A stretch of 46,913 bases of DNA from NCBI GenBank assembly GCA_902493855.1, contig CABUQV010000018.1, positions 1 to 46,913 of the forward strand. Direction: 5' to 3'. Of the stretch, positions 15,378 through 23,803 are shown one piece after another. This stretch comes from an uncultured Collinsella sp. (lineage in GTDB: Bacteria > Actinomycetota > Coriobacteriia > Coriobacteriales > Coriobacteriaceae). The notes beneath the pieces are model-generated. The model was not told the origin of the DNA. It did not search any database and saw nothing but the letters and a program-made list of their open reading frames with translations. Position numbers and translations under genes: made by a program. Numbering within the stretch: position 1 is the first letter of the stretch; each line of letters opens with the position of its first letter.

Positions 15378-16876
15378 GCCCAGGGGAAGGCCGAAGCCGC
15401 GGCCATGTTCTTGCGCACGAGCTCGTCGCGCACCTGGGCCAAGCCCTGTTCCATGCCCACCACGTAGGTCTGCGGATACAGGAAGCGCTTGAAAGCCGCG
15501 TCCAGATGATCGATTGCCCAAGCACAGCGCTCGCGTGCGTCCTCGATGCTCTCGCGCGGGGCTACCGCACTGCCATCGCGTACGATCGGCACCAGCAGCT
15601 CGCGATACTCAAGCTCGGACACATCGGTCACCAGGGCGGCATCGTTCACGGCCACAAGCGTATTGCCGCGCGCGGCGCCCTCCCCCGCCAGATGATCCTC
15701 GTCATAGATCATGTCGCAGACCGGGCCGCCAAAGCCGTCGTAATAGCGGCGCACACGCTGCACGCCCGGAATCGTGCGCTTGTAGGGCTGCTCGGAGAGC
15801 TTCACCACCGGCGTCCACGGGTCCGCATCGCTCGCACGGCGGGCGGAAAGCTTGTACACGCCGCCCAGCGCCGGCTGATCGTAGCAGGTCGCAAGCTTGG
15901 TACCCACGCCAAAGCTATCGATGGGCGCGCCCTGGTCGAGCAGCGACTGAATCGTGTACTCGTCAAGGTCGTTGGAGACCGAAATCCCCACATAGGGCAG
16001 GCCCTCGGCGTCAAAACGGCCGCGGACATACTTGGAGAGCTTGGCCAGGTCGCCTGAGTCAATGCGAATAGCCGACAGGCGCTCGCCCGCCGCCTCCATC
16101 TCCTTGGCAACCGTAATGGCATGCTCGCAGCCCTCACGCACGTCGTACGTGTCGATGAGCAGCGTGCAGTTCTTGGGGCTCGACTTGGCAAACGCACGGA
16201 AGGCCTCGAGCTCGGAATCGAAGCTCATCACCCAGCTGTGCGCGTGTGTGCCAAAGACGGGGATGCCGTAGCGGCGCCCGGCAAGCACGTTGGACGTAGA
16301 CGAGCAGCCGGCCACGTAGCTCGCGCGCGCAACAGCCAGGCCGCCATCGGGACCCTGGGCACGACGCAGGCCGAACTCGGCGACGGAGCGACCATCGGCG
16401 GCCAGCACCACGCGCGCCGTCTTGGTGGCAACAAGCGTCTGGAAACCGACGATGTTGAGCAGCGCGGTCTCGAGCAGCTGGCACTCCAGCGCCGGGCCGG
16501 TGACGCGCACCATAGGCTCGCGCGGAAAGACGAGCTCGCCCTCGGGCACGGCGTCGATATTTACATGCGCACGGAAGTTGCTCAGGTAGTCGAGGAATGC
16601 AGGCTTAAACATCGCGCCGCCGGCCGGAGCCTGGAGCGAAGCTAGATAGTCGATGTCCTCGGGCGTAAAGCGCAGGTTCTCGACAAGCTCGGGCAGCTCG
16701 GCGGTGCCGCACATGACGGCATACGCGCTGCCAAAGGGATGGTCGCGGTAAAACGCCGTAAAACAACCCTGCTCATTGGCCTTGCCGCTCTCCCACAGGC
16801 CCTGGGCCATTGTGAGCTCGTACAGATCGGTGAGCATTGCGATGTCGGTAGGATGCGAGATGTCGGTCAAAGCCAT
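15371..16876 (-). CDS. pncB: Nicotinate phosphoribosyltransferase
   Basis: This 501-residue enzyme converts nicotinate and PRPP to nicotinate mononucleotide, the entry step of NAD salvage. Signatures are LTDLYELTMAQG (15-26), the EFGLRRAQG loop (167-175), the GTHAHSW loop (209-215) and the phosphate-binding DSGDL motif. The C-terminal half matches the longer bacterial/human-type NAPRT. The start at 16876 is chosen because GAAAGG lies upstream and the MALTDISHPTD beginning matches the family; the frame continues upstream but encodes low-complexity Ser/Arg sequence. The gene ends inside a repeat hairpin. Confidence 0.93.
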   Translation of the reverse strand: MALTDISHPTDIAMLTDLYELTMAQGLWESGKANEQGCFTAFYRDHPFGSAYAVMCGTAELPELVENLRFTPEDIDYLASLQAPAGGAMFKPAFLDYLSNFRAHVNIDAVPEGELVFPREPMVRVTGPALECQLLETALLNIVGFQTLVATKTARVVLAADGRSVAEFGLRRAQGPDGGLAVARASYVAGCSSTSNVLAGRRYGIPVFGTHAHSWVMSFDSELEAFRAFAKSSPKNCTLLIDTYDVREGCEHAITVAKEMEAAGERLSAIRIDSGDLAKLSKYVRGRFDAEGLPYVGISVSNDLDEYTIQSLLDQGAPIDSFGVGTKLATCYDQPALGGVYKLSARRASDADPWTPVVKLSEQPYKRTIPGVQRVRRYYDGFGGPVCDMIYDEDHLAGEGAARGNTLVAVNDAALVTDVSELEYRELLVPIVRDGSAVAPRESIEDARERCAWAIDHLDAAFKRFLYPQTYVVGMEQGLAQVRDELVRKNMAAASAFPWAK

Positions 16877-16958
16877 GGGGCGACCTTTCGGATGTGTCGT
16901 GCAGAGGTTGAGGGTTGGGCGAGGCGAACGTGCGGGCATGGAGCCCGGCGCGAACAGG

Positions 16959-17411
16959 TTAGTGCAGGCCCATGCTGCCCGTGATCGTGTAGACCATAAA
17001 GACGATAAACGCGATGAGGGCGAGCACGATGATGATTTTTTGAGCCGGAGCCATGCCGGGGATCTCGCCCTCGGCCGTAGGCTCCTTGGAGGTGACCATG
17101 CGCTGGGCAAAGGTCATCTCGTCACGGCTCGGTTTGGGCTCGACGGACTTGGGGTGAGCGGCTTTTTTGGACTGAGGTTTGGGTGCGGTGGACGTGGGCT
17201 TCGCGGCGGCGGGCTTGGGCGCGGGCGCAGGCTCGGATGCAACCTTCGCAGCGGCCTCCTCGGCCTTCTCGCGCTCGGCACGCAGAGCGGCCAGCTCCTC
17301 ACGCTCGCGGCGCGCCTCTTCCTGGGCCTCGCGACGAGCCTTCTCGGCGCGGAGCTCTTCCAACTCGGCGCGCTCCTCGGCAGACAGTGGTTGGGACTCA
17401 AGCTCGGCCAT
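16959..17411 (-). CDS. Small coiled-coil protein with C-terminal membrane anchor
   Basis: This 150-residue protein is not a named family I can place. Residues ~9-55 form a strongly charged Glu/Arg/Ala helix with coiled-coil character. A Pro/Ala/Lys-rich linker follows (~57-95). Residues ~120-142 form a single hydrophobic segment (KIIIVLALIAFIVFMVYTI), with only a few residues after it, so it is probably tail-anchored with its bulk in the cytoplasm. The start is fixed by AAAGGG upstream of the ATG at 17411. It lies in line between a tRNA gene and pncB, and read-through from the tRNA is limited by a terminator. Confidence 0.72.
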   Translation of the reverse strand: MAELESQPLSAEERAELEELRAEKARREAQEEARREREELAALRAEREKAEEAAAKVASEPAPAPKPAAAKPTSTAPKPQSKKAAHPKSVEPKPSRDEMTFAQRMVTSKEPTAEGEIPGMAPAQKIIIVLALIAFIVFMVYTITGSMGLH

Positions 17412-17430
17412 AGTACAGCCCTTTCTTTTT

Positions 17431-17461
17431 AAAAAAAGCCGCCGACACAATGTCAGCGGCT
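17431..17461 (-). terminator. Terminator after tRNA-Ala
   Basis: On the minus strand AGCCGCTGACA pairs with TGTCGGCGGCT (one wobble) and is followed by T7, 16 bases past the tRNA 3' end. Confidence 0.88.
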
Positions 17462-17476
17462 TATCAAATCCAAGGG

Positions 17477-17549
17477 TGGAGACGAAGGGAGTCGAACCCT
17501 CGGCCTCTGCCATGCGACGGCAGCGCTCTCCCAACTGAGCTACGTCCCC
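17477..17549 (-). tRNA. tRNA-Ala, anticodon CGC
   Basis: A complete 73-nt cloverleaf on the minus strand. The acceptor stem GGGGACG pairs with CGTCTCC and includes a G3-U70 wobble, the alanine identity element. The D arm contains AGCTCAGTTGGGAGAGC. The anticodon stem CTGCC/GGCAG closes the loop GTCGCAT with anticodon CGC (plus-strand 17514-17516), reading GCG codons. The T arm is GAGGGTTCGACTCCCTT-like. Discriminator base A. The 3' CCA is not encoded (ACCC follows), so it must be added enzymatically. Confidence 0.97.
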
Positions 17550-17606
17550 AGGACAAGTCGATATTTTACCTACGGCTCGCCAACTGTCAACGCCCAATAC
17601 CCAGTC

Positions 17607-17692
17607 TTTTTGGGACGGGGCTTTTTTGACTACTTTTCGAACGTCCGAGCCACCCGATGATTTTTCAATCCCCGTCCCAGAAAAATCATCGG
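17607..17692. repeat. Repeat family F, copy 1 (AATCCCCGTCCCAG type)
   Basis: A 12-bp perfect stem, CCGATGATTTTT (17654-17665) with AAAAATCATCGG (17681-17692), surrounds CAATCCCCGTCCCAG. Just upstream, TTTTTGGGACGGGG (from about 17607) can pair instead with the CCCCGTCCC of the loop, so two exclusive folds exist. TTTTTTGACTACTTTTC lies between. The element is immediately beyond the radical SAM gene stop. Confidence 0.75.
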
Positions 17693-17700
17693 CAAACGCA

Positions 17701-18639
17701 CTACTTTGCACTAGTAAGAACGCCGGTGGTGTCGAACGCCGGGGTGAAGCTCTCGTCTACCGCTCCGCCTTCTTGCCAGAACATCGTCGTAAAGCCCAGG
17801 TCGTCGGCATGGTCGAGCACCTGCTCGTACTCCTCGCGCGTCACGGCGCGTGCCAACTCGCCGCCCTGCTCGCGCATGAGCGCATTGGGCGTGTACTGGT
17901 TCATGACCGAAATCGGCACGTCGCCCACCGTCTGCCACACCAGATCCAGCACGCGACACGAATCGTCCGCATGACCCGGCAGCACCAGATGACGCACGAT
18001 CATGCCGCGCTTCATGAGCCCGTCCTCGTCCACCAGCTCTCCCCCGCGGCGCTCAATCTCGCGCGCCATCTGTGCCAGGCCCGACACGGCCACACGCGGG
18101 TAGTCCTGAATATGAGAGAGCGACTGTGCAAGCGCCGCATCTGCATACTTAAAGTCAGTAAGCCACACATCGACCAGATCGCCGAGAGCCGCCACGGCAC
18201 TCGCGCGCTCATAACCGCTCGTGTTGTAGACGATTGGGATAACCAGCCCACGCTCCCGCGCTGCGGCAATCGCGGCCGGCAGCAGGTGAGCATAATGCGT
18301 CGCCGTCACCAAGTTGATGTTGTTGGCGCCCTGGTCCTGCAGCTCCAGCATAATCTCGACCAAACGCTCGGGCGAAATCTCAAGACCGAAATTGCCCGTC
18401 GAGATTTCGTGGTTTTGGCAGTAGACGCATTTGAGCGAACAGCCGCTAAAGAAGATCGTGCCCGAGCCAGCCTCGCCCGAAATGGGCGGCTCCTCCCACA
18501 TATGAAGCGCCGCGCGGGCGACCTTAAGCGTGTCGTCGGCGCCGCACACGCCACGCGTGCCCTCGTCGCGTGCCGCGCCGCAACGGCGTGGACACAAATG
18601 GCAGGCGGGCGAAAAAAGTTCGGTCAACGACGTCGGCAT
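17701..18639 (-). CDS. Radical SAM protein, PflA-like (TM1552 type)
   Basis: The product has 312 residues. The radical SAM cluster CxxxCxxC is seen at Cys67, Cys71 and Cys74 (SGCSLKCVYCQN). Before it is a second cysteine set, CHLCPRRC plus GVCG (Cys13, 16, 20, 32), characteristic of the pyruvate formate-lyase-activase-like family with an extra N-terminal metal site. Such proteins cleave S-adenosylmethionine to make a radical; the substrate of this branch is not established. The ATG at 18639 is preferred over a TTG five codons upstream because GGAG lies 9 bases before it. No obvious substrate enzyme is adjacent. Confidence 0.88.
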   Translation of the reverse strand: MPTSLTELFSPACHLCPRRCGAARDEGTRGVCGADDTLKVARAALHMWEEPPISGEAGSGTIFFSGCSLKCVYCQNHEISTGNFGLEISPERLVEIMLELQDQGANNINLVTATHYAHLLPAAIAAARERGLVIPIVYNTSGYERASAVAALGDLVDVWLTDFKYADAALAQSLSHIQDYPRVAVSGLAQMAREIERRGGELVDEDGLMKRGMIVRHLVLPGHADDSCRVLDLVWQTVGDVPISVMNQYTPNALMREQGGELARAVTREEYEQVLDHADDLGFTTMFWQEGGAVDESFTPAFDTTGVLTSAK

Positions 18640-18654
18640 AAAAACATGCTCCAA

Positions 18655-18940
18655 AACAACGATTCAGCAGCTCAAACGTTAAGGCCCGGACCGCACAGAC
18701 GGCTCCAAGCCCAAGGCGCCGTAATCGTCCGACACGATTTTTGTAATGTCAAGACTGGAATCAACAAAGTGCCGCTTTATGATGTAGGTATTCCGCCCCC
18801 CGCGGAGCAACTGGGTGAACCGTCGCGTTTATTTAGGGAGCCCACACAGTCGTACTTAGTACAGGTATCCTTCGTTGTTAAGGACGCTGGAACAGTCGAT
18901 GAGGGCACCCACCTGTTTTAGGTGGGTTCATTTTCGTAAC
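18655..18940 (+). ncRNA. Candidate structured RNA (6S-like or other) in the gap before the transferase gene
   Basis: No gene is present from 18640 to 19165. Within it, GACTG pairs with CAGTC and AACAA with TTGTT across a long irregular hairpin. A distal stem ACTG-GGTG pairs with CAC-A-CAGT. The region ends in a hairpin CACCCACCT/AGGTGGG with a weak T-run (TTCATTTT) near 18900-18935, which looks like a terminator. Long irregular pairing with a terminal stem-loop and a terminator fits a 6S-type RNA, but I cannot confirm the family. The remainder (18940-19165) shows nothing clear. Confidence 0.3.
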
Positions 18941-19165
18941 GTGGGGGGTGGTTTTCTTTTGCCGAAAATCGCCATTACAGTCCATATGGATCCCCGCCGG
19001 CATCCCGACAAGCCATCGACAACATCCCAATATCTGGTAAGCGCGTGATTATCGCTGCGTGCAATTACATGCACCCCCCTTGGTCGAGTATTATAGTTCG
19101 GCTATGCCCTTTGCGCATGGCGTTCTTCTGACCTTTTCCTTCGACGCTTGGCGGTTTTTAGATTC

Positions 19166-20365
19166 ATGGCTTCATCCCCGAGCTACATACCGTACCTATG
19201 CGTGGCAGCGGCGGCCTTTATCACGACCTTCCTCGCGGTGCCCCTGGTCAAGCGCTTGGCAATTAAACTCGATGCCGTCGACTATCCTTCTAAGCGCCGC
19301 ATCAACACCAAGCCCATCCCGCGTTTGGGCGGAACGGCGGTGTTTTTGGGCCTGGTAGTTGCCTGCATTGTGCAAATCCTAGGCACCTGGCACCTAGGCT
19401 GGCCACCCGTCCTGGTGCCGCACCCGCGCCTTCACATTAGCTATCCCATGCTGGCGCTCTCCTTTACCGTCATCTTTGCGACCGGCGCTATCGACGACGT
19501 CTTCCAGCTCAAGCCCAAGCAAAAGCTGGCCGGACAGGTCCTCGCCGCGCTCATCGCCTGTATCGGCGGCCTGCGGATCGGCGTCATCGTCAACCCGTTT
19601 GCCCCCGGCGAAATCATGCTCGGGTGGCTCGCCTACCCCATCACCGTAATCTATCTGGTGGCATTCACCAACATCATTAACCTCATCGACGGCCTCGACG
19701 GCTTGGCCACGGGCATCTGCGGCATCGCCTCGTTCACCATGTTTTCGATGGCCGTTCTCTCGGGCCGCATCGACGCCGCCGCGCTCTCCATTGCGCTCTT
19801 TGGCGCCTGTCTGGCCTTTTTGCGCTACAACTTCAACCCCGCAAGCATCTTCTTGGGCGACTCGGGGTCACTGCTTCTGGGCTTTGCACTGGGCTCCATC
19901 TCGCTGCTCAACGTGAGCCGCACCGCCGCGCTCACCTCGCTTATCATCCCGCTCATCGTTGCCGGCGTGCCCATCATCGACACGTTTAGCGCCATCGTGC
20001 GCCGCAGGCGCGCCCACATTAGCATTGGGCAGGCCGACAAGGGCCACATCCACCACCGCCTGATCCAAGAAGGCTACAACCAAAAACAGGCCGTGCTGCT
20101 CATCTATGCCTGGTGCATCATGCTTTCGGCCGGCGCCGCCGCGATTAACCAGGTCGAGGTGCCCATGCGTGTGCTCATCTTTACCGTGCTCGCCATTGGC
20201 TCGGCGGCCTTTGCCAAGCATCTACATCTGTTTGAGCCCGTGCTGCGCCACCATTACAACAAGCGCACGCACGAGGACGAGCTCGTCACCCCCGACGACC
20301 CCGCCTTTAAGCAGGAGGAGCAGGCAGCCGAGGAGCGCAAAGAAGAGCGCCGCCACAAGCTCTAG
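19166..20365 (+). CDS. WecA/MraY-family undecaprenyl-phosphate sugar-1-phosphate transferase
   Basis: This 399-residue polytopic membrane protein transfers a sugar-1-phosphate (usually GlcNAc-1-P) from a UDP-sugar to undecaprenyl phosphate, starting a cell-wall polymer. Family motifs are in order: RRINTKPIPRLGG, the Mg-binding ATGAIDDVFQLKP, NLIDGLDGLATG, FLGDSGSLLLGF, PIIDTFSAIVRR and the HIHHRL motif that distinguishes WecA/TagO-like enzymes from MraY. About ten hydrophobic segments; the C-terminus is a charged cytoplasmic tail. ATG at 19166 has only a weak GGCGG upstream; an in-frame TTG six codons earlier is possible. It lies 170 bp upstream of trpS with no terminator between. Confidence 0.9.
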   Translation: MASSPSYIPYLCVAAAAFITTFLAVPLVKRLAIKLDAVDYPSKRRINTKPIPRLGGTAVFLGLVVACIVQILGTWHLGWPPVLVPHPRLHISYPMLALSFTVIFATGAIDDVFQLKPKQKLAGQVLAALIACIGGLRIGVIVNPFAPGEIMLGWLAYPITVIYLVAFTNIINLIDGLDGLATGICGIASFTMFSMAVLSGRIDAAALSIALFGACLAFLRYNFNPASIFLGDSGSLLLGFALGSISLLNVSRTAALTSLIIPLIVAGVPIIDTFSAIVRRRRAHISIGQADKGHIHHRLIQEGYNQKQAVLLIYAWCIMLSAGAAAINQVEVPMRVLIFTVLAIGSAAFAKHLHLFEPVLRHHYNKRTHEDELVTPDDPAFKQEEQAAEERKEERRHKL

Positions 20366-20535
20366 GGCAAGCTGCCGAGGATGTGCCCAGGCGCCGCTGG
20401 CCAAGCTCAGCCGCGCCGCACCCATCGCACATGCCGCACCACGCGCGTCCCTCTCCCGCCCCTCGCCTACTTACGCACCACCCCTCCAATAAACGCGTTA
20501 TCATCTTGACCCATGAACATACGTTAGGAGCAATC

Positions 20536-21585
20536 ATGCCAAACGAGAACAGCTACGAAGTCGCGCTGCAAAAGAGCAACGCCATTCGCGAGGGCCTGGC
20601 CAAGACGCCCGAGAAGTTCACCATGCTCACCGGCGACCGCCCCACCGGCCGTCTGCACCTGGGCCACTACTTCGGCACCCTCAAGGGCCGTGTTGAGCTG
20701 CAGAACATGGGCGCAAAGACCAACGTGCTCATCGCCGACTATCAGGTCATCACCGACCGCGACACCACCGAGCACATCCAGGACAACGTGTACAACATGG
20801 TCATGGACTACCTTGCCTGCGGCATTGACCCCGACAAGACCATGATCTACGCGCACTCCGCCGTGCCCGCCGCCAACCAGCTCATGCTGCCGTTCCTGTC
20901 GCTGGTGTCCGAGGCCGAACTGGCGCGCAACCCCACGGTAAAGGCCGAGATGGAGGCCTCGGGCCACGAGCTCACCGGTCTTCTGCTCACCTACCCGGTA
21001 CATCAGGCCTGCGACATCCTGTTCTGCAAGGGCAACGTGGTGCCCGTCGGTCGCGACCAGCTGCCGCACATCGAGCTTACCCGCACCATCGCTCGCCGCT
21101 TTAACAATCGCTACGGCAAGGTGTTCCCCGAGGTCGACGCGTTGCTGTCCGAGACCCCGCTGCTGCCGGGCCTGGACGGTCGCAAGATGAGCAAGAGCTA
21201 CGGCAACGCCATCAACATCTCGATGACCGCCGAGGAGACGGCCAAGCGCATCAAGAAGAGCCAGACTGACTCCGAGCGCATGATCACGTTCGATCCCGAG
21301 AACCGCCCCGGCGTGTCTGGCCTGCTTTCGACAGCCGCCATCTGCACCGGCCGATCCGAGGTCGAGATTGCCGAGGAGATTGGCATGGGCGGCTCCGGCC
21401 AGCTCAAGAAGTACGTGACCGAGGCCGTCAACGAGTACTTCGCACCTATCCGCGAGCGTCGCCAGCGCTACGAGAACGATCTGGATTACGTGAAGGACGT
21501 GCTGCACGAGGGCAACCGTCGCGCCAACGAGATCGCCGAGCAGACCCTGGCAGAGGTTCAGGACGCCATGGGTATGGTGTACTAG
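20536..21585 (+). CDS. trpS: Tryptophanyl-tRNA synthetase
   Basis: This 349-residue class I synthetase charges tRNA-Trp. The HIGH-like motif is HLGH (41-44, in GDRPTGRLHLGHYFG) and KMSKS is exact (217-221, in DGRKMSKSYGN). The region DQLPHIELTR is typical of TrpRS. Length matches the family (330-350). The start at 20536 follows TAGGAG by 5 bases; the frame extends upstream but without a ribosome site. No T-box or trp leader is visible in the preceding 170 bp. A terminator follows. Confidence 0.97.
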   Translation: MPNENSYEVALQKSNAIREGLAKTPEKFTMLTGDRPTGRLHLGHYFGTLKGRVELQNMGAKTNVLIADYQVITDRDTTEHIQDNVYNMVMDYLACGIDPDKTMIYAHSAVPAANQLMLPFLSLVSEAELARNPTVKAEMEASGHELTGLLLTYPVHQACDILFCKGNVVPVGRDQLPHIELTRTIARRFNNRYGKVFPEVDALLSETPLLPGLDGRKMSKSYGNAINISMTAEETAKRIKKSQTDSERMITFDPENRPGVSGLLSTAAICTGRSEVEIAEEIGMGGSGQLKKYVTEAVNEYFAPIRERRQRYENDLDYVKDVLHEGNRRANEIAEQTLAEVQDAMGMVY

Positions 21586-21620
21586 ACCGATCTGCTGGCT
21601 TGAGCTTTCGATTGCTATAG

Positions 21621-21648
21621 GGCGGGCGCTACGGCGTCCGCCTTTTTT
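21621..21648 (+). terminator. Terminator after trpS
   Basis: GGCGGGCGC (21621-21629) pairs with GCGTCCGCC (21634-21642), one G-T wobble, followed by T6. Confidence 0.9.
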
Positions 21649-21689
21649 GGAGCCGGACCGCTTCGGCTCCGTCCATCGCACTCCCCCGA

Positions 21690-21840
21690 CAAACAGGAAC
21701 AGGCCCGCTGGCAGATAGTTGCCAGCGGGCCTGTTCCCGAAGTACACCGTTGAATCGCACAGAGGGGAGGGATGCGAATCAAACTCAACAGGGCAGGCTT
21801 TTTCATCGCCTATTGCCTGCTCCGTTGCTGAAACCAATAT
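21690..21840 (-). other. Candidate structured element, three successive hairpins
   Basis: The 393-base gap 21586-21978 has no gene. Beyond the trpS terminator it holds, read on the minus strand, GCAGGC/GCCTGC, then an imperfect stem GTTGA..ATTCGCA with TGCGATTCAAC, then an 18-bp perfect stem (21696-21713 with 21720-21737, arms starting GGAACAGGCCCGC). The T-tail after the last stem is weak (TGTTTGT). This could be a small RNA with its terminator, or a mobile repeat. Confidence 0.3.
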
Positions 21841-21923
21841 AGTTTACCGTGGTTTACTTTCTAGCGTCAATGTGCGCCGCCATACCTTCTCCATAAGTTA
21901 GCTCCGGTAAACCTGCAACGGAG

Positions 21924-21962
21924 AACCACCACAAAGGGGACAGGCACCTTTGTGGTGGTTTT
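21924..21962 (+). repeat. Palindromic repeat family A, copy 3
   Basis: AACCACCACAAAGG with CCTTTGTGGTGGTT and loop GGACAGGCA. It lies 17 bases beyond the stop of the minus-strand MGMT-like gene. Confidence 0.9.
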
Positions 21963-21978
21963 GACCACGGCAGAGCCG

Positions 21979-22299
21979 CTAGAGTCCGGCAGGCCAGCGA
22001 CAGGCGGCCAAGTCGACGTGCATGTCGTCCTTAAACGCCACGCCCTCCCCTAGCAAAAGCTCACGTTGAGCATCGGGGCCGCCAAAGGCAAAGCCTTCGC
22101 AAATGCGACCGTCGGCAAACACCACACGATGGCAGGGAATCTGGCCGGGGCGCGGATTGCTGTGCAGCGCGTAGCCCACGTACCGCGCACTCCGCGGACG
22201 ACCGGCAAGCAGTGCCACCTGACCATACGTGGCGACCATCCCCTCGGGGATCTGCTCGACCACCTCGTACACCCGTTCAAAAAAGCCCTCAGACGCCAT
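21979..22299 (-). CDS. MGMT-family DNA-binding alkyltransferase-like protein
   Basis: The product has 106 residues, matching the C-terminal DNA-binding domain of O6-methylguanine-DNA methyltransferase. It contains the helix-turn-helix TYGQVALLAGRPRSARYVGYAL and the active-site PCHRVV motif with the acceptor cysteine intact. The stand-alone domain lacks the usual N-terminal half. Such short proteins include the alkyltransferase-like group, but those normally replace the cysteine, so this one may be catalytically active. The start at 22299 follows AAGGGAG; the upstream ATG lies inside a repeat and is rejected. Confidence 0.88.
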   Translation of the reverse strand: MASEGFFERVYEVVEQIPEGMVATYGQVALLAGRPRSARYVGYALHSNPRPGQIPCHRVVFADGRICEGFAFGGPDAQRELLLGEGVAFKDDMHVDLAACRWPAGL

Positions 22300-22328
22300 T
22301 GCTCGCTCCCTTCCACCCGGAAAAGCAT

Positions 22329-22367
22329 AAACCACCACAAAGGTGTCTGTCCCCTTTGTGGTGGTTT
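22329..22367 (-). repeat. Palindromic repeat family A, copy 4 (reversed loop)
   Basis: Arms are as in copy 1, but the loop on the plus strand reads TGTCTGTCC, the other orientation of the element with one changed base. It lies between the DegV gene stop and the MGMT-like gene start. Confidence 0.88.
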
Positions 22368-22379
22368 ATGGCAGGTCGG

Positions 22380-23234
22380 TTAGTTGGCGGGCTGGAAGAA
22401 GGCTACTGCTACGGCGCCGGGGCCAACGTGGGTACCGATGGTGGCGCCGATGGTGTGAACGGGCAACTCGCCCTCGGTGTGGCCAGCCCAAAGTGCCGCG
22501 CTGTCCTCGATATACTTCTTGAGCACCGCATTCGAAAGACCCGTATAGCCGAGCGCCAGCGGCATGGAAAAGTCGATGCCGCCCGCCTTTTTGACCTTTT
22601 GGTTCAGCAGGTTGCGGCCGTTCTTGGAACCGCGCGCCTTGCCCAGCTGCACGATCAGACCGTCCTCGACAGCCACCACGGGCTTTACGTTGAGCAGCGT
22701 GCCCACGGCGCCGGCCGCAGCAGACAGACGACCGCCGCGCACCAGGTACTCCAGCGTCTCGAGCAGGCCGATAACCACCACACGGTCGCGCACGGCCTCG
22801 ACAGCCGCCGCAATCTGAGATGCACTGCGGCCCTCGTCCACCAAGCGCAGCGCATACTCGACCAGGACGCGCTCGCCTAGGGTAACGTTGTTGCTGTCTA
22901 CCACGAACACGTCACCACCTGGCGCCTCGGCAAGTGCGGTACGGGCACTCTGATTGGTGCCTGATAGCTTAGCGCCCACGGTAATAATCACGGCCTCGTC
23001 GCCGGCCTCACGCGCCTCGGCGATGGCCTGCGAAAACGCGTACGGGTTGACCTGGCCGGTCTTGGGCAGCTCATCGCGCTCCACGAGCATCTCGTAAAAG
23101 CGCTGGTGATCGATGTCGATGCCATCCATGTACACATCGGTGCCAAAGGTGACGGACAGCGGCAAAACGGCCAGTGCCGGGTGCTCCGCCGGCGACATAT
23201 CGCTCGCGGAATCGGTAATAATGCGGACGGACAT
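22380..23234 (-). CDS. DegV-family fatty-acid-binding protein
   Basis: This 284-residue DegV protein has the characteristic N-terminal IITDSASDMSP segment, the GTNQSART loop and the EYLVRGGRLS motif. DegV (FakB-type) proteins bind a fatty acid and present it to a fatty-acid kinase; no FakA partner is in the window. The start at 23234 follows AAAGGA by 6 bases; the upstream extension of the frame has no ribosome site. It is 119 bp downstream of a MarR-type regulator on the same strand, so the two may be co-transcribed. Confidence 0.9.
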   Translation of the reverse strand: MSVRIITDSASDMSPAEHPALAVLPLSVTFGTDVYMDGIDIDHQRFYEMLVERDELPKTGQVNPYAFSQAIAEAREAGDEAVIITVGAKLSGTNQSARTALAEAPGGDVFVVDSNNVTLGERVLVEYALRLVDEGRSASQIAAAVEAVRDRVVVIGLLETLEYLVRGGRLSAAAGAVGTLLNVKPVVAVEDGLIVQLGKARGSKNGRNLLNQKVKKAGGIDFSMPLALGYTGLSNAVLKKYIEDSAALWAGHTEGELPVHTIGATIGTHVGPGAVAVAFFQPAN

Positions 23235-23353
23235 AGCGAATCCTTTCTTGCGCAGGTCCCGCGCAGGGAATTTTGACAGCAAGGCCCCGGCACGGTATAC
23301 GCGCTCAAACAGGACTATGCAGTTGTTAATTGGAAGCAAAAGCCTTGGTGGCC

Positions 23354-23803
23354 CTACAGCTCGCGCAGGGTGTTAAGAATCGTGCGCAGCGACGCATACA
23401 TCTGCTCGCGCTGCTCCACACCCATAGCCTTACTGGTGGTATCGAGCACTTCGTGGATGATGCGGTCGGCCTCGCTCATGCTCTCGCCACCCAGAGCGGT
23501 CAGGCGCACCGGAGCACGATACTTAACGGCGGCATCGCCCGAATCGTCGACCTCGACGTAGCCGCCCTCCTCCAGATGCGCGAGCGTACGCGAGACGGCG
23601 GCGCGGGTCACGCCTGCCATGCGAGCCAGGTCAGCGCCAGTCAGGCCGTCCTTGCTGCGCTCAAGATAGTACAGGCACATAACGTCGGAGCCCTTGAGGC
23701 CCAGCCTTGCGCCCTCGGATGTCTTAATGCGCTGGATCTCCTTGTAGAGCCCGCTGATCAGTCCGACAAAGTCCTCGAAACGTGTCTCGTCGTTCTGCTG
23801 CAT
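23354..23803 (-). CDS. MarR-family transcriptional regulator
   Basis: This 149-residue winged-helix protein has a helix-turn-helix near residues 52-75 (LTGADLARMAGVTRAAVSRTLAHLEE), a beta-wing with YRAPVRLTALG, and flanking dimerisation helices. MarR proteins are dimeric repressors that respond to small ligands or oxidants. Upstream (23820-23880), ACGGGT and ACCCGT form an inverted pair and could be an autoregulatory operator, but this is weak. It precedes degV, so control of fatty-acid uptake is one possible role; this is only inferred from position. Confidence 0.9.
   Translation of the reverse strand: MQQNDETRFEDFVGLISGLYKEIQRIKTSEGARLGLKGSDVMCLYYLERSKDGLTGADLARMAGVTRAAVSRTLAHLEEGGYVEVDDSGDAAVKYRAPVRLTALGGESMSEADRIIHEVLDTTSKAMGVEQREQMYASLRTILNTLREL

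Noticed and set aside
17477..17711. Upstream extension of the coiled-coil protein frame
   Set aside because: It translates the tRNA-Ala gene and its terminator; the ATG at 17411 with a ribosome site is the true start.
18800..18830. T-box-like string GGGTGAACCGTCGCG
   Set aside because: It resembles the T-box consensus, but no specifier stem or terminator switch is seen and the downstream gene is a sugar-phosphate transferase, not an aminoacyl-tRNA-related gene next to it.
20524..21837. Minus-strand frame across trpS and the following gap
   Set aside because: It is antisense to trpS and runs through terminator and hairpin sequences without a ribosome site.
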